From positions 119,544,979 to 119,608,978 of the forward strand of contig OX578276.1 of the NCBI GenBank assembly GCA_951217055.1: a stretch of DNA of 64,000 nt, in the 5' to 3' direction. Both the position numbers and the translations under genes were made by a program. The notes under the pieces are model-generated. The model made no database searches. It saw only the letters and a program-made list of their open reading frames with translations, and was not told where the DNA came from. Of the stretch, positions 9,805 through 23,400 are shown in pieces. Within the stretch, counting starts at the first letter, position 1, and each line of letters opens with the position of its first letter. This stretch comes from Gerris lacustris. Lineage: Eukaryota; Arthropoda; Insecta; Hemiptera; Gerridae.

Positions 9805-11209
9805 ATTATTGCTACGAAATTTTCTTATATCTAGGTATTTGATCACCAAGAGTGAACATTTTTCTTGTACAAAATACATTTGAGGTTGCGTTTCCTCCTT
9901 GCCAATATAAATCAATATGGGATCACAGCCGGTGGAATCACAAGGCGGTCAAGGCACTGTGCCGACACTGTTGTGTGTTAATTGACCTTTAAGGGTAGTT
10001 GTCTTCTAGCCAAGACTATTTTTTTTTGTTGTTATTTTCATAATCATAATTTATATTTAATGCTATGAATAAATTAATTTAAAGTGTAATTTTTCAAAAA
10101 TAATTCCATAAGTATCTTTATACAGATAAAAATCAAAGAACCTATAAACTAAGAAGGCCAGGGGTCTCCAACCTATTTGGTTGAATGGGTTGTATCTGGA
10201 AAAGGTAGTTTTCACATGGTGGGAGCCATTTTGGCAAAAGAACCTGAATAAGAATCCCGATATTTGTTGATGGTGGGAATAGCATTAACGTTAAGGCTAC
10301 AACGCTTTTAATTATCCCACAACTGGAAGTGACCAGTGCAGAATCTAATAGACAATTAAAAAAAACACCTTTCTTGCTTGACATATGCAGTTTTAATAAA
10401 TTATAGATTAAATTTAAGATCTCACCTTATTATTTTAAGTACAAATTAGAATTTAAGCCCTTCTCCATTTAATATTTATGAATCCTAATCTTCCCTTAAG
10501 AATTGACACGTGTAAAGTAAGAATAAAGAAGTATAACCTGACTAAAATTGATTGACTAGTTGCACTTTAAGGGTCTATGGAATTGTTTAACATTAGTTGT
10601 GAAATTTCAAAATAGACGGTACTTTTCCTTCTAAACCACCATAAGATCTCTTTTGGGAAATTTCAGAAGATTTTAAGTCTACATTTTAGATTAAGGCTAA
10701 TAAAATATAACAAATAATTATATGAAAATAAAATAAACATATTACAATTCATCCTCTTTAGTTGTATTTGCCTGACATAGAGTTTATCTATTTATAAATC
10801 TACCATTTTACCAAAATAAACTCTTAATTATTAACTTATCGTAATTAACTCTCAACAAAAAATTGAAAGTTAACACTAGGTATAATTATAATATTAGAAG
10901 TGATGGTTGTAACAAGTAATTCATTTACACATTTATAAGTAAATAAAAATATTACTGATTAATAAATAATAATTAAATGGGGAAAAGGATGTATCTAGTA
11001 CTTCAGCAACTAACAAACAGTAAATTTCAATAGATAACAAAAATGCCCCTTTTACATAATATTCTTTTTAAAGTCGTCATCTAAAGCATTTTTAGTAGAC
11101 AGAAAAGCATAACAAATATCTTTACCTGGGAGTACATTTTGGTGTTAAAGCTCTACCTGAATACTCGTTAAATTTGAGATTCAGAAATAAGCAAACTGAG
11201 GCAGTGTTT
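9805..11209. other. Intergenic DNA 3' of Cul5
   Basis: Contains CAGGGGTCTCCAAC at 10156, a sequence resembling hAT terminal repeats, without a partner end found. The remainder is AT-rich with no recognised gene. Confidence 0.4.
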
Positions 11210-11215
11210 TTATTT
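11210..11215 (-). promoter_or_regulatory. Candidate Cul5 poly(A) signal
   Basis: Minus-strand AATAAA about 250 bp downstream of the Cul5 stop codon. It is a plausible cleavage/polyadenylation signal by position only. Confidence 0.4.
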
Positions 11216-11463
11216 TTAACGATGCTACCTGCTATTGAAGGTGACAAAATGAAACGTTTAGTTTAGCTTGTAGCACAAAGACAAGGAGCTAATTATATCT
11301 TAAAATCAGACCTGTAAGGCAAACGGAATAATACCCTTTAATCCATAGTAGTGGTCTTATTAAGGTAACTATAGACAAATTCTGATCTTTCGACGCAGCG
11401 GGTATCCACCATGTACTTGAGGAGTGTTTGCAGTATGACCAGCTCCAGAGGTCTGGCCGGGGA

Positions 11464-14400
11464 TCATGCCATGTAAAGGAATGTATTTATGTCGTCTTCA
11501 TCCCGCCTCATGTATTTATGTTCAATCAACCATTCTATCTGTTCTTTTATCATCTTTTTACTTGGAAGGAACATATTCTTTAAAATGTCAACAAGCTCAG
11601 TTTGCAATTGGGCATTAGTTATTCTTTTCCTCATTTTTAATATTTTAATTATAGCTTCCTGTAATAAGGAAAAATTAAGATTACATTAATGTTTAGTGTG
11701 AACAAAATAATAAATAGAGAGCAATGTTAAGGAGTAACAAATATTTTAATGGGAATAATGCTAATAAGAAGAACCAGTTATTATGAATTAATATAAAGAT
11801 TAGTAAACTGATATTACGTAGGCATATACTAAAACAAATATTGAAATGAACTTGTCTAAGTTTTTTTTCGGACAGAATATATAAATAAAACTTTATTCTT
11901 TGCTTTAAAAAAGAGAGAGTGAGAGAAAAAAGTTAAACAATTTCAATAATACAACAATTATATTGTATCAAATTAATTTTAAAACATTAAACGTAATTTG
12001 AGATATTTTACCTGAACTCTAAGAATTCTTAGCTGGACTATACTTTCACTGTCCTCCTCTTTACTTCTCTCAGTAGATAACTGAAGTCTGCCAACTAAAT
12101 TTATTTTACCTCTTTTTTGAATTTTCCCATTTTTTCTGAAATAAATATAAAAAAAAACCTCTTATTAAATTTATTTCTTTTATTGTACAACAACTGCAAT
12201 TTGGGAATTGAAACCAAAGTGATCTTCTGAAGTTAGAAAGTTAATAGTTGGGTAAGGGCTTCTCTTTAGAATGTAAGCATATATAATAATAAAAGATAAT
12301 TCCAAGTTGAACCCAGGGATGCCATACCATACAGGAAGGTTGGATATATTTCAACTCATAAAATCAATAAAAAAATGCAATTATTAAACATTTTTAAATT
12401 TATTCCTAAAATATACTTCAGTAGCTTTCATTTGATACCCACTCAAAAATTAACAAAATTTAAATGCACATATTAAATTTTGAACTTCTCCACATTCTTT
12501 CTATGCGTCAAAAAAAGTTGTGCCAGTATTTAAAATTTCAACTCTATAGCTTGAACGGTTCAGGAGAAATGAACCAAAGCATGACGGATAGACAGACACA
12601 TCACCCTTGGTATAAGAGTTTCGAGGAGGATCTATATAACCCTAAAAATGGATTGATATGTCCAGGGCATACTTCCCACACTAAACCAATACATATTTTG
12701 TATAGTGACAAATTACTTAGTGAACTACTGTACAATTGAGGCGTTCCGAATACAAAGGGCGAACTCAACAAATGGTGATTTTGAGAAAAATTTAAATTAA
12801 TGTTTTAAAGCATTGGGCGAACTCAACAAAAAAGCATATTAACAGTCACAGAATTTTTACTTAAGGCGTTTACGTGAATATCCGGACACTTCTTGAGTCA
12901 TGTTAGTTTTTAAAAATAGGTCACACAATAAAAATTAATAATAGCAACAGTGATTTGCACAAACAACTTGTTAGAACAAAATAGAAAACAAAACTGACGA
13001 GAATAGACACGCTGTCTGATAAGATTTAGGAATAAGAGAAGTGGGGGACTTAAGGAGTTAGATGTGGAGTTCGCCCTTCGTATCCGCCTACTTATAGACG
13101 ATTCAAACCTCTCCTACAAGTTTAAACCAGTAATTTTAAGTGGAATTAAAGGCGAACTCAACAAAAAAAACTTTACAGGCTAAATCTTAGACTAAACGAT
13201 GGTAAGGAAAAAAAAAAAAAAAAATGTTGTATGTTGAGTTCGCCCTTCGTATTCGGAACGCCTCAATTAAACTATTAACTATAATACATATTTCATTTAT
13301 AGAAATATTATTACAAATATTGCACTTTGCACAATGTTTGGAAGATAAGTTAAAAATTGAAAATAAAATTCTTACACTAAAGCAAATTCCTGATTTATCC
13401 AGTAAAGAGTATTTTCACCAAATTCTTTAGGTGACTGCACCTCAGGTCCATAAACTAACACCTGTCTTTTAAGCTTAGGAAATGAAACTAATGACTGGAA
13501 AAAAAAAAAAAATAAATAAATAATAATTAAAGGACAATTAGTAATTAAAACAAATAAATTAGATATATCTTTATTATATTATTAATTAAGTTTTGAACAC
13601 AAACAAGATGAGGAAAGTGAGTAAGAAAGAGAAGCATTTACTAAATAAACTATAGCAGTAGTAGGATTTAGAGATATCCTTCCCTTTTTTTAAACAAAAA
13701 AAAATTGGTCCGAGACAACTCAGACAAACTTTCTCATATACGAGTTCATAATTACTTAGCTCAATATTTTCCATTTATTATTTTTCGTATGTACATTTAA
13801 TTATTATTAAACATTTCATCAAAATTTATCATAAAAATAACTTCACCTCGGCAGGGAATCGAACCCGGGCTCTCTATGTCCTCGTTTTAAGCTATTTTCT
13901 TAGGAACTAGATTTTTCCTGAGAAAAAGGCTTATATCGTTAGATTTGTATTTAAATGGAATACATTTTAGAATTTTTTAATCATAATTGTCTATTTAATA
14001 ATTATTTTTTTCACGTTTTTTTCAGAGTTTTTGGGGGTAGCGCCCCCAAATTTGGAGCTAAAAATCATTTCTCGATTTAGCCTCGGAGTATGATTTTTCT
14101 GAACATGTATGTCAAATTTTGTCAAAATGGGCCCAGAAGTTTAGGCTCCAGGCTTGTGCACAGACGACAGACAGACAGTCATTTTTTAAAAACCACTTTT
14201 TTGGACTTAGGGGACCTCAAAACGTGTAAATCCATCAAAATCGAATTTTCGCGCCATCACAATACTTTCTCTTTTCATGAGAAAGTAAAAAATGAAGTTG
14301 TAACCGAAATTTAAACATTTCACGTGATACTTTTCACTGCTACTTTGGGAATTATTCTTCCAATTTTCCTGACATACTAAATGTTTTTGAACAATTGTTT

Positions 14401-17400
14401 TTCTAATTAAATAGTTAATTAATTAGTTTAAATTTTATTAATTTACCACATATAAAGATATTAAGCAACTTGAAAAATAACTAATAATTGTAGTTCCCAA
14501 TGATATTTCTCTGTTAGCACTAAGTACTAAATATACTAGCCAAAAGATTTAACAAAGGTTGATTATTCATTCACACTGATTAATTATTTTAATAATTAGC
14601 TAACCATGTTGTCCAGTATCAATAATCAAATCTTTGAAATTGTATTTATATTTCCACATTTGGCTGATCATACGTCACTTATTTTTAATATAGTTGATTT
14701 CGTAGATAAATTAGTATTTGCTTTTACATTGTATATCCCAGTGGTTCTCAAATGTTTCCAGTTTCAGCTCTCTTAGTCTCAAATTTTTTCTATGGTGCCC
14801 TTTTAAAGTATTGGCACAACAATAATTATTAGTAACGTAGATAACAATTTTCATCTTACAATACTTCAATAGGAAGTTAACTAAATAATTTTCATATTAT
14901 AAAGAAATACATATATTGGTAAGTTACCCAGAGAGTCCTCCTTAGCTCAGGATCTGGAAGTTCGGTTGCCAACCTAAGATTCTCATAAGGGATTTTTTCG
15001 TTTGGCCTTTGATTCCATGCAAATAGAACAGCCATTTGGAAAGTGGTTACATCCAGGTCAAATCGACCAATTTGATTTGCAAATGTTATCTAGAAAAAAA
15101 AAATATATAATATAATATATACATGTATAATAGACCAAAAAAAGTACACACTTTGGACATCCCAAATAAGACTAGTATAAGTTTGCAATGGTTTGTGAGG
15201 TGAGCTAAACTTTGGGAGCCAAAAAACAGCGAAATTTAGGAACTTTTTTTCAGTTTTTGGCTTAAAATATCTGAAGGGTTCATCGAATAGAAAATGGTGT
15301 TCTTACAAAAATTATAGACATTAAATTCTGTGTCAAATAACCTCCTAAAACAGTAAATTTGGTGTGTGGTTTGGTCAGAATTGGCAGTCAAATATTTTGA
15401 CTGAAAAGAGTTATGCCCAGTTTCTCACGTCAGTAACTCAAAAAATGGTAATTCCAAAGGAAAAATATCAAATAACTAAGGTTGTAAAGAATTAAATTCT
15501 GCATTTGCACTCCTATTTTTTCTATTTTCTATATAACTTACTTGTCCCTTAGCATAGATACACGCAAAAAACTAAAACTTGTATAGAGCTGATTTTCCAC
15601 TATGTGGCTATTTTGTAGTTTCATGATGTCTGACTTCAAAATAAATTATTTTAGTCTAGGAAATTGAATTGTGAATTATTTTGTTAGAAACAACAAAATA
15701 ATAATTAAATTAACATTTATATTTAGCCACTAACAGTTTAATGATAACAAGAATAGTTAAACAGAAAAAATGAAAGAAAAACACAGCATAAGTTGAGACC
15801 TAAAAGTACTTAACAAGAATTTCCTTGTAACAATAAATGTGAAAATTAATTATTTTAAGCAAATAATGTAGAGATAAGTACCGTTCCATTTGACATATGA
15901 TGATACCATTGAAGCTTGCGACCACTGTGCTTTTTCTTGTAAAAATCTTCAACTTCTGGTATATAATCTTCTAATTCTAGAGGTAATGAGACACTGACTC
16001 GTTCACTTCCTCGAGCCCAAGCACCAGCGTTTAGAATTTTAATATTTATAGACTCTACAAAAATAAATGAAAAAAAAAGCCAATAAAAATTAAATTGTTA
16101 ATCCTTTTTTCGTTCTCCTGAAAGATTTGCCACAATGTAAAGTAAGTCATCTGAGCATTCCATTAATATACTAATAACTTGTTTCTAATAAACTGAACTC
16201 TTTTCTCTGGATTAAGGTTAATTGCCAAGCCATGGTTTATAGTTAAGAGCACAAGTCCATAAACTGCTTACAGTTGTGATTTGAGTTAGAGGCCAAGTTA
16301 TTTAGCACTTAAATAGTTCAGTTTAACCCTTTGTTATTTTTAGAGTTGAAAGAGCAAGCCTGTCCCACACAGTTAGTTTTATCACAGCACATCCACAAAT
16401 GCAAACTTTTTCCCCCACAATTTAAGAGATAAAAAGCCACAGATTCTATAAAGTCTATTTAATCACACAATGTGGGCACCTATTATGATAAATTCTTAGT
16501 TCCATATTCTCCAACGTCAATTATCATACATAAATAAACATAGAATGGCATTTTTATGTAATGAACAAAGTATCTACTTAAGTAGGGCATGCCATAAATG
16601 TTACATATTTTCTAATATACACTGATCATATATCACAAATACGAACAGTTCGCTTTATTCATTAAAAAAGAGGCTGATATACATCAAAAATAATTATTTT
16701 ATTATTAGTGATAGACTTAACTTAAAATAATAAATTAAATTTACAAACCAGCTATGCTTCCTTTGGTACTACGGTATTCTTCTTTAAATTGTTGGTTTAA
16801 ATCTTCACTAACTTTAATATCTTGGAACATTCTAGCTAATTTATTTACATAATCTGCAGGCATACCGACTTCACGTAACCTACAGGTTAATAAAGACATT
16901 ATTAGTTCAAATTAGAAGTTAAAGTTAGGGTTACAAAACAACAATAAATAAAATAATTCTAAGAAAGAATTAAGTATGCTCAGGATTAAAACTGTATAAA
17001 AAAAAATGAAACATACCATTCAACCATATTTTCTTCCTTTTCTGAGTCAGCTGAGGTATCCAAAATTAATCTCCTAGTCAAATGAGCTTTATGAAATCTC
17101 ATAAATACATCTTTATTTTGTACATATTTGAGCACCAGAAGCTTAAATAAAAAATAAGAAAAATTAAAGGCATATAAGTCAGGTTTTTGGTGAAGTATAA
17201 AAAAAAAAATAGCAAGAATAAAGGAGTAGATTGGTACAACGAAAAGAGTCAAAGATAAAAATTTATATTTTAAATTTAAGTAAATAATAATCTAGAGTTA
17301 GAAATTTTTTCTTAGTTTAAACATAAGAACAGTCAAGATATTGGGTTTTAAGTTTTAATTTTATTATTTAGTAATGGATTTTTTGTTGGGTGTTAGACAA

Positions 17401-20400
17401 CTAAGGTCATTTATACCCAATTTAATTTTTCAAGGTTGCAACTTGTTGTAATGAATTACTATTATTTTTAAGTTTACAATCAGCTGCCATGTCAATTTGT
17501 TGGATATGTCGTCTTTCAGAGTTTTTGCAATGGTGGTAGATAATGAGTGTAGTTGTTAGAGTGTGTGTCGCAGGCAGTTAAAAAGAAGGTAGTGAATGGT
17601 TAACTATTGCCCTCAAGGATTACAAGATGGATGTTCATCTCTAGTAAGAAGGAGTAGATGTGTCAGACGCGTATGTCCAATACGTTAGTCATGTCAATGT
17701 GGTCTCTTTGAGTCTGCTCAATCATCAGCTTGTCTTCCCGCTTTTGATTTTATTTTTGTCTGTCAGGTTATAATTTTTCTATAAATATCATTTATTTTAG
17801 AGTAATTTTCTAGCTAGTTCATACAAAAGCTATATCTGAGAGAGGGGTTACTAGTTTGTGTAATGCATATCTGTCAGATCAGTTCATTCATATTTTAATA
17901 GAGATAGGCATACCACATCCCTTCGCACACTAAAATGATCAGCTAAAATGATGAGCTTGCTCATCACTCTAAAAGAAAAATTTTATAATTTATTCATACT
18001 TCTATGCTTCAGTTTGAACAAAAGCATAAAAGTTAAGTTAAGACCATGTTTATAAGCAAGTTATAGAAATAAAATCATATTTCATGTAATTAGGTCAACA
18101 GTAATACATATTAAAGTTTAGATGTAAAATTTATTTTCATATAGCATTTATATGATATTAACAAGCACCAGGGACATCATGCTGCCAGCGGGCTGCTGAC
18201 CCTTGGTTTAGAGAATGGGATCACTTAGAGCAAAAAAGGGGGACCAGAGGTAGTTAGAGATTGTTTGAAAATGAGTGGTGAGCTGAATAGGGATTTGAGT
18301 TATACCTCATTTAAATTCATCAATAAAGACAATGATAGAACTGTCTTAGAGACAATATTAAAATTATAGAAGACAAAAAGTCACTTACAACATCTCTTAA
18401 TTTAGACTCAATCTGATCAGATGTAAGTCTTTTACTAAGAGGGGTTTTTCTTAGAAGCATATCGCAGTAGTTGGCAAGAAGTTCAGGACACTTAGATTCT
18501 GGTTGACTTTTTAACCCAGCACACTAGAAAATAAAAAAAATGGAGGGTTAATAACACTAAATCTTGTACAATAAGCATTAACAAAGTCAAAATTTGTAAA
18601 TTCATCACCTTATTTCAAAAGTAATTTTAGTGATGAGATGTTGGTATTGTCTATTTATAAAGGAAATCATTTCTTGTGATTCATTAAAAAAAAAAAAAAA
18701 TAAGAGAACAAGTAAAATATCCTACCTGTTTAATAGGCAGCTCGAGTCTAAACACAGTAGTATCATTCACAACCTTCTTATAAGCTTTATCTCTAGCTGT
18801 TAGAAATCTAGGATCATCGTTGAATGCATCTTTAACAAGGCGACTGAATTTGTTAAATAACTCCAATAATCTTTCAACATACTTTTCTGAATCCTGAAAA
18901 ATAAAAGAAATTAATCATGATTAAATTAAAAAGATATCAAGGGGATTGGTGTAACCGAGTGGTTTGGGGACAACCAAAACTCTTGCATGAAACCAAGGTC
19001 ATTATCGTACCTTGCGATGATTCAAATCCCATGTTTCACATTGAATATATAACATATCAAGTGTAAAAGTGTGGATGTCTAAAGTGGCCACCTATGTGGT
19101 TTATGTCTTTCCCCAGATTAAGAAAAAATATAACGAAGATAATTTAAAAAAAAAAAAAAAAAAATTAGAAGTGCCCCCCTCCCTAATCAAAACATTATCA
19201 AAGTATGGCGCATAAAATGTGGCACAGCAGAAGTCTTGAAGGTAGTATTTCTTAAATTCTTTGTCAACAGGGGGTATTAGTATTTTTTCACAGAGTGTAC
19301 ATTTTTATGTCAAAATAGGAGAATGTTGCTTAACATTTTAGAGAAGAAAAACATATTTTAAAAAATCTTAATACAAAATTACTTGTGTTATGATGTCCGC
19401 CGCTGCCACCATATCTGCAAGACCAGCATTAAGTATATGGTCCTCAAGATCTTTTAACATTGGAGTTATGCCATCTTGTACTCGATCCATTAACTTAAAC
19501 ATTAATTGAAGTTCTGAAACATAAACCAATTAAGCTTTGTATTAACACCAATAAACACTCAATTATAGGCTTATTATATAGTACAAAACTGATTTCTTTC
19601 TTATGCAAAACCTAAACATCTAGTGATTGTGGGTAAGGTAAATACGTTTAGTCAGATGTTAAAAATAATACTAAATGTTTTCTATAGTAATAATTTTGCA
19701 TAGTGAATTCTTAACATTAAGAAGTAGTCATTTCATTAATAAACCCAAAATCCAGGTTCTATCTCGTACTCTCATCACTTTACAGTGACATTTGCTCACA
19801 GAGAGCCAGAAAATGTTGCTTACATACACATAGAATTTGATTGTTTACTTAAAAATACTGGCAGATTCATCATCTATAAATGTAATACTACAATTATTAT
19901 AAATAACTCGTTATAAAATTAATATTTTATTTCAAAAGGGTGCATTTTAGCCATTGTTAAAACTGCCAGATGTTATTAGATTGGCTAGAACTATACTATT
20001 TTTACAATTAGTATAGATTTTTGACAGCATGGGAAAATCGAAAAAAAATGTGAAGGAGAGCCAATGAGAGCGCTGGATTTTGAATTCGAGAAGGTTGGGC
20101 CAACTAGGCAAATAAGAATATCACTAGTGGAGGGGCATGGACCTAAAGGTAACCATTCGAAGAGACTTTATAACCTCCGCCGCTTGAATCTTTACATTTC
20201 CTAAATTAATCAACTCTGTAATCGTTATCGTAAATCATATTCAAAATAATTCAAAATATGGAGTGTAAACAATTATTCAGAAAAAATTATTACCATTATT
20301 AGCAAATCCAGCTATAGATAAACAAACAAGTAAGGCGTGCTTTACCCAAGTACATGAGGCGATAATCGCCGGTTTCTGTTGATTAAGTTAAGGAAAATTT

Positions 20401-23400
20401 TAATACTTGCATATTCTTTTTCTACACTTCAAAACCTTTAAATTTATGTATAACATGTCATGGTGACTAAAAACTTTTTTTTTCGCATATTGGACGCCAT
20501 CTAGAAAATATAATGTGTGAAAACTCCAAAAAGTGTACAATTGTCTCAAATGCCAAGATGCACCTGAGTGCCAAATTTCATGTTCCTAGCAAGAGTAGTT
20601 TATGAATTGAAACAAGCCAATGGACAGACAGCCGTAATATAAGGTTTCTTTTTGTACTTCGTACAGAAACCTAAAAAGGACAATATTTCCATGTTATATA
20701 ATAGGCTTTATTGTTTAGTTGCAAAAAATGATAACCACAACTTGCACACTATACAAAAATGTAATACATTAAAATGTAAACCTCAACTGAATTAATGACT
20801 AACAAATGTTCTTAAAATTTATTTTATTATAATTCATCATATGTTTGGTAAATTTATTCTTTATCTAAATAGTTTTAAGCCTACACTTTTTATAAAATTA
20901 TATTACCGACATTATGTTTAATATTCTATAAAGGAAAAAAACTCTTACATTCAATTTCGACAAATTCGCAAATAAGAAGTGGAAATCTATCTGGCAAAAT
21001 CAGGTAAACAAATCGCGATTTGTTAAAGGAGTAAAATAACCTTTTTTTGTTAAACAAATTATGCTGTCCAACCCCTCCCCCCACAGGCCTAGTGGCTTCA
21101 TTTTTTCCCTCACATAGTTGGTCAACCTGAGTGTCAAAAATCAATACTAATTGTAAAAAGAGTACAGAAAGCCTATACATAGTTCATAATAATGTCTTAA
21201 ACTAAGATGATAGGATTAAAATATTTAGAGGATGCTGGAGCCAACTCAAAATATAAATGACAGGCCAAACTTAATAAATTCCAAATTTGGTAAAAATTGT
21301 TACTGATGTATTCTTAGGGCCACACAAAACAATTTTTCGGTCCTTGACCCAATTATAAAATTTATAAATTAGTATTGATCTAATAGGTAATTAGATTAGA
21401 TTATTAATTAAGATTATTATAATTAAGATTATTAATTATTAATTAGATTATTATTTAATTAATTAGTATAGATCTAATCTACTGATAGCAATAGGCAAAA
21501 AATAATAATACGAAATAATATAAAATATTTACTTTCAGTTTCATTGCTTTTTATCATTGTCGAACATTCTGCTAAGACTGTATTTTTGAAGGATGTAACC
21601 AAAACATGAACACAGCAATCAGTCAGCTAAAACAAAACAAAATTAAAAAAACAAAAAAGACAAAATATTTGTGCCCTACAAGCACTCCTTTGTCCTTTCT
21701 CATGAACATAGTGTATATAGAGGATTTACTGTGATAGATAGAAAATTTGATTATGATGAGTTCAAAAAACTTCTTTTTTACATGCTTTTAATTAGCTTCA
21801 CATGCTTGTCCAGGACAAATCTTGTAACATAAATGTGATCAATTTCCTAACTACCTAGAAAGCTGAAACTTGCACAGATTATCCAAAGACAATACAATAA
21901 TAAGTAGTTAGTTTTACAAACTAATATATATTAGCCAATAAATCAATGAATTTCTGATTAATGATATATATATTAATTAAATTGGGTAAATAAGGTAAGG
22001 ATATTAACAGCTTTTTATTAATTTCCAATAAGTTAATATATTTTTTAAACGTTACTAAACATTATTATTGATTCAACTAATGAACTAATATTTGTCAGTA
22101 TTTCAAAGTTGCAAGCATGTAAGTAGAAAATTTCAATTTTACTATGAAAATATATGAAGTTTTAAGATAACAACTTACTATTTGTACAGATCCACTTCCA
22201 GGTTCGAGATATTTCTGAGCCCTTAGTTCTTCTTCTCTAAGTTTTGAATCTGCATAACGCATATAATTTTGCACTCCATTAGCTTGAAGATACTCAGGTG
22301 CTTTCATTTTGTAAAAACTTTGAGTAGCAGCAATGTACGCCTTTTCAAAGTTATCTCTGTATATCTGCAACTTGTCATCCGGGTTTGAGCAAAGGTTTAC
22401 TGTAACAAGTAGAAAAATAAATAAAATTTAAATTTTAAACCCCTTAAAGGATTTGAGTGAATTATAGCATACATGGCATAATTCAGAGGGGAAAATCAGC
22501 TCACTGATCATGAAAATAGTGAAGTTATTAAGTTCACTGACAAGAGCAATTTTACATGCTGACAACTGGTTTTAGTTATTATGATTTTACATTAAAATAA
22601 TAAAATTTTAATGAATTATTGAGTCATTTGTTCTTTATTTACATTTTGATTAAAAACAACCCCCTATACACTTTAATTTCATATTTTCTTGTTCTCTTTT
22701 TAAAATTGAACCTTTCTTTATAATTTATGCAAAATAATTTCTTTTTTGAAAAATGCGAGTAAATTAAAATTAAAAATTAAAAAGTAGGAAAATTTGAAAA
22801 GTTCTATAGTAAGAAATCAAAGCATTTAGTAGTCTATGCATGTATGAACTCTTTTTACACCATTCTGGAATATAATCATAATTAAGCAATTATATATTGA
22901 TAAAAAAAAAATCTATTGCAGCAAATCCTTTTAAACATGAAAAGTATAGATTTTGTTTTTTAAAAAAAACTAACCATAAGATTCTCTAACACCAATGACC
23001 AGCTGAGAATCAAAGGCTTCACCATTTCGTTCAGCATGAACCAATTTCATAGCTGCATCTTGAAGCCTCTGCTTGATGTCACAGAATATACTCTGATTCC
23101 AACTATCCAGCATTAACTGAAATCAAATGCAGTTTGCTAATAATTAGTCAGTCACAAAAAGGGCATTGTAAAAGAAGTATAATACATTTACTAGAGTAAA
23201 AAATGTATTATTAAAAAAAAAATTCATCTGTCCAAAAAAAAAAATCATGGAATAAAAACATTTTATGTTGTTTAAAAACCTGGTTGAACATTTTAAAACT
23301 CCCATTATTTCTAAGACAGTATTGAATAAATCTAAAAATATTAGTGAATTGATAGTGCAATTACTTTATAGGAGTACAAACGAAGATACATTTTTATTAA

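Noticed and set aside
10156..10170. hAT terminal repeat (CAGGGGTCTCCAAC)
   Set aside because: No matching second end or 8-bp duplication found; a similar lone CAGTGGTTCTCAAA at about 14749 was set aside for the same reason.
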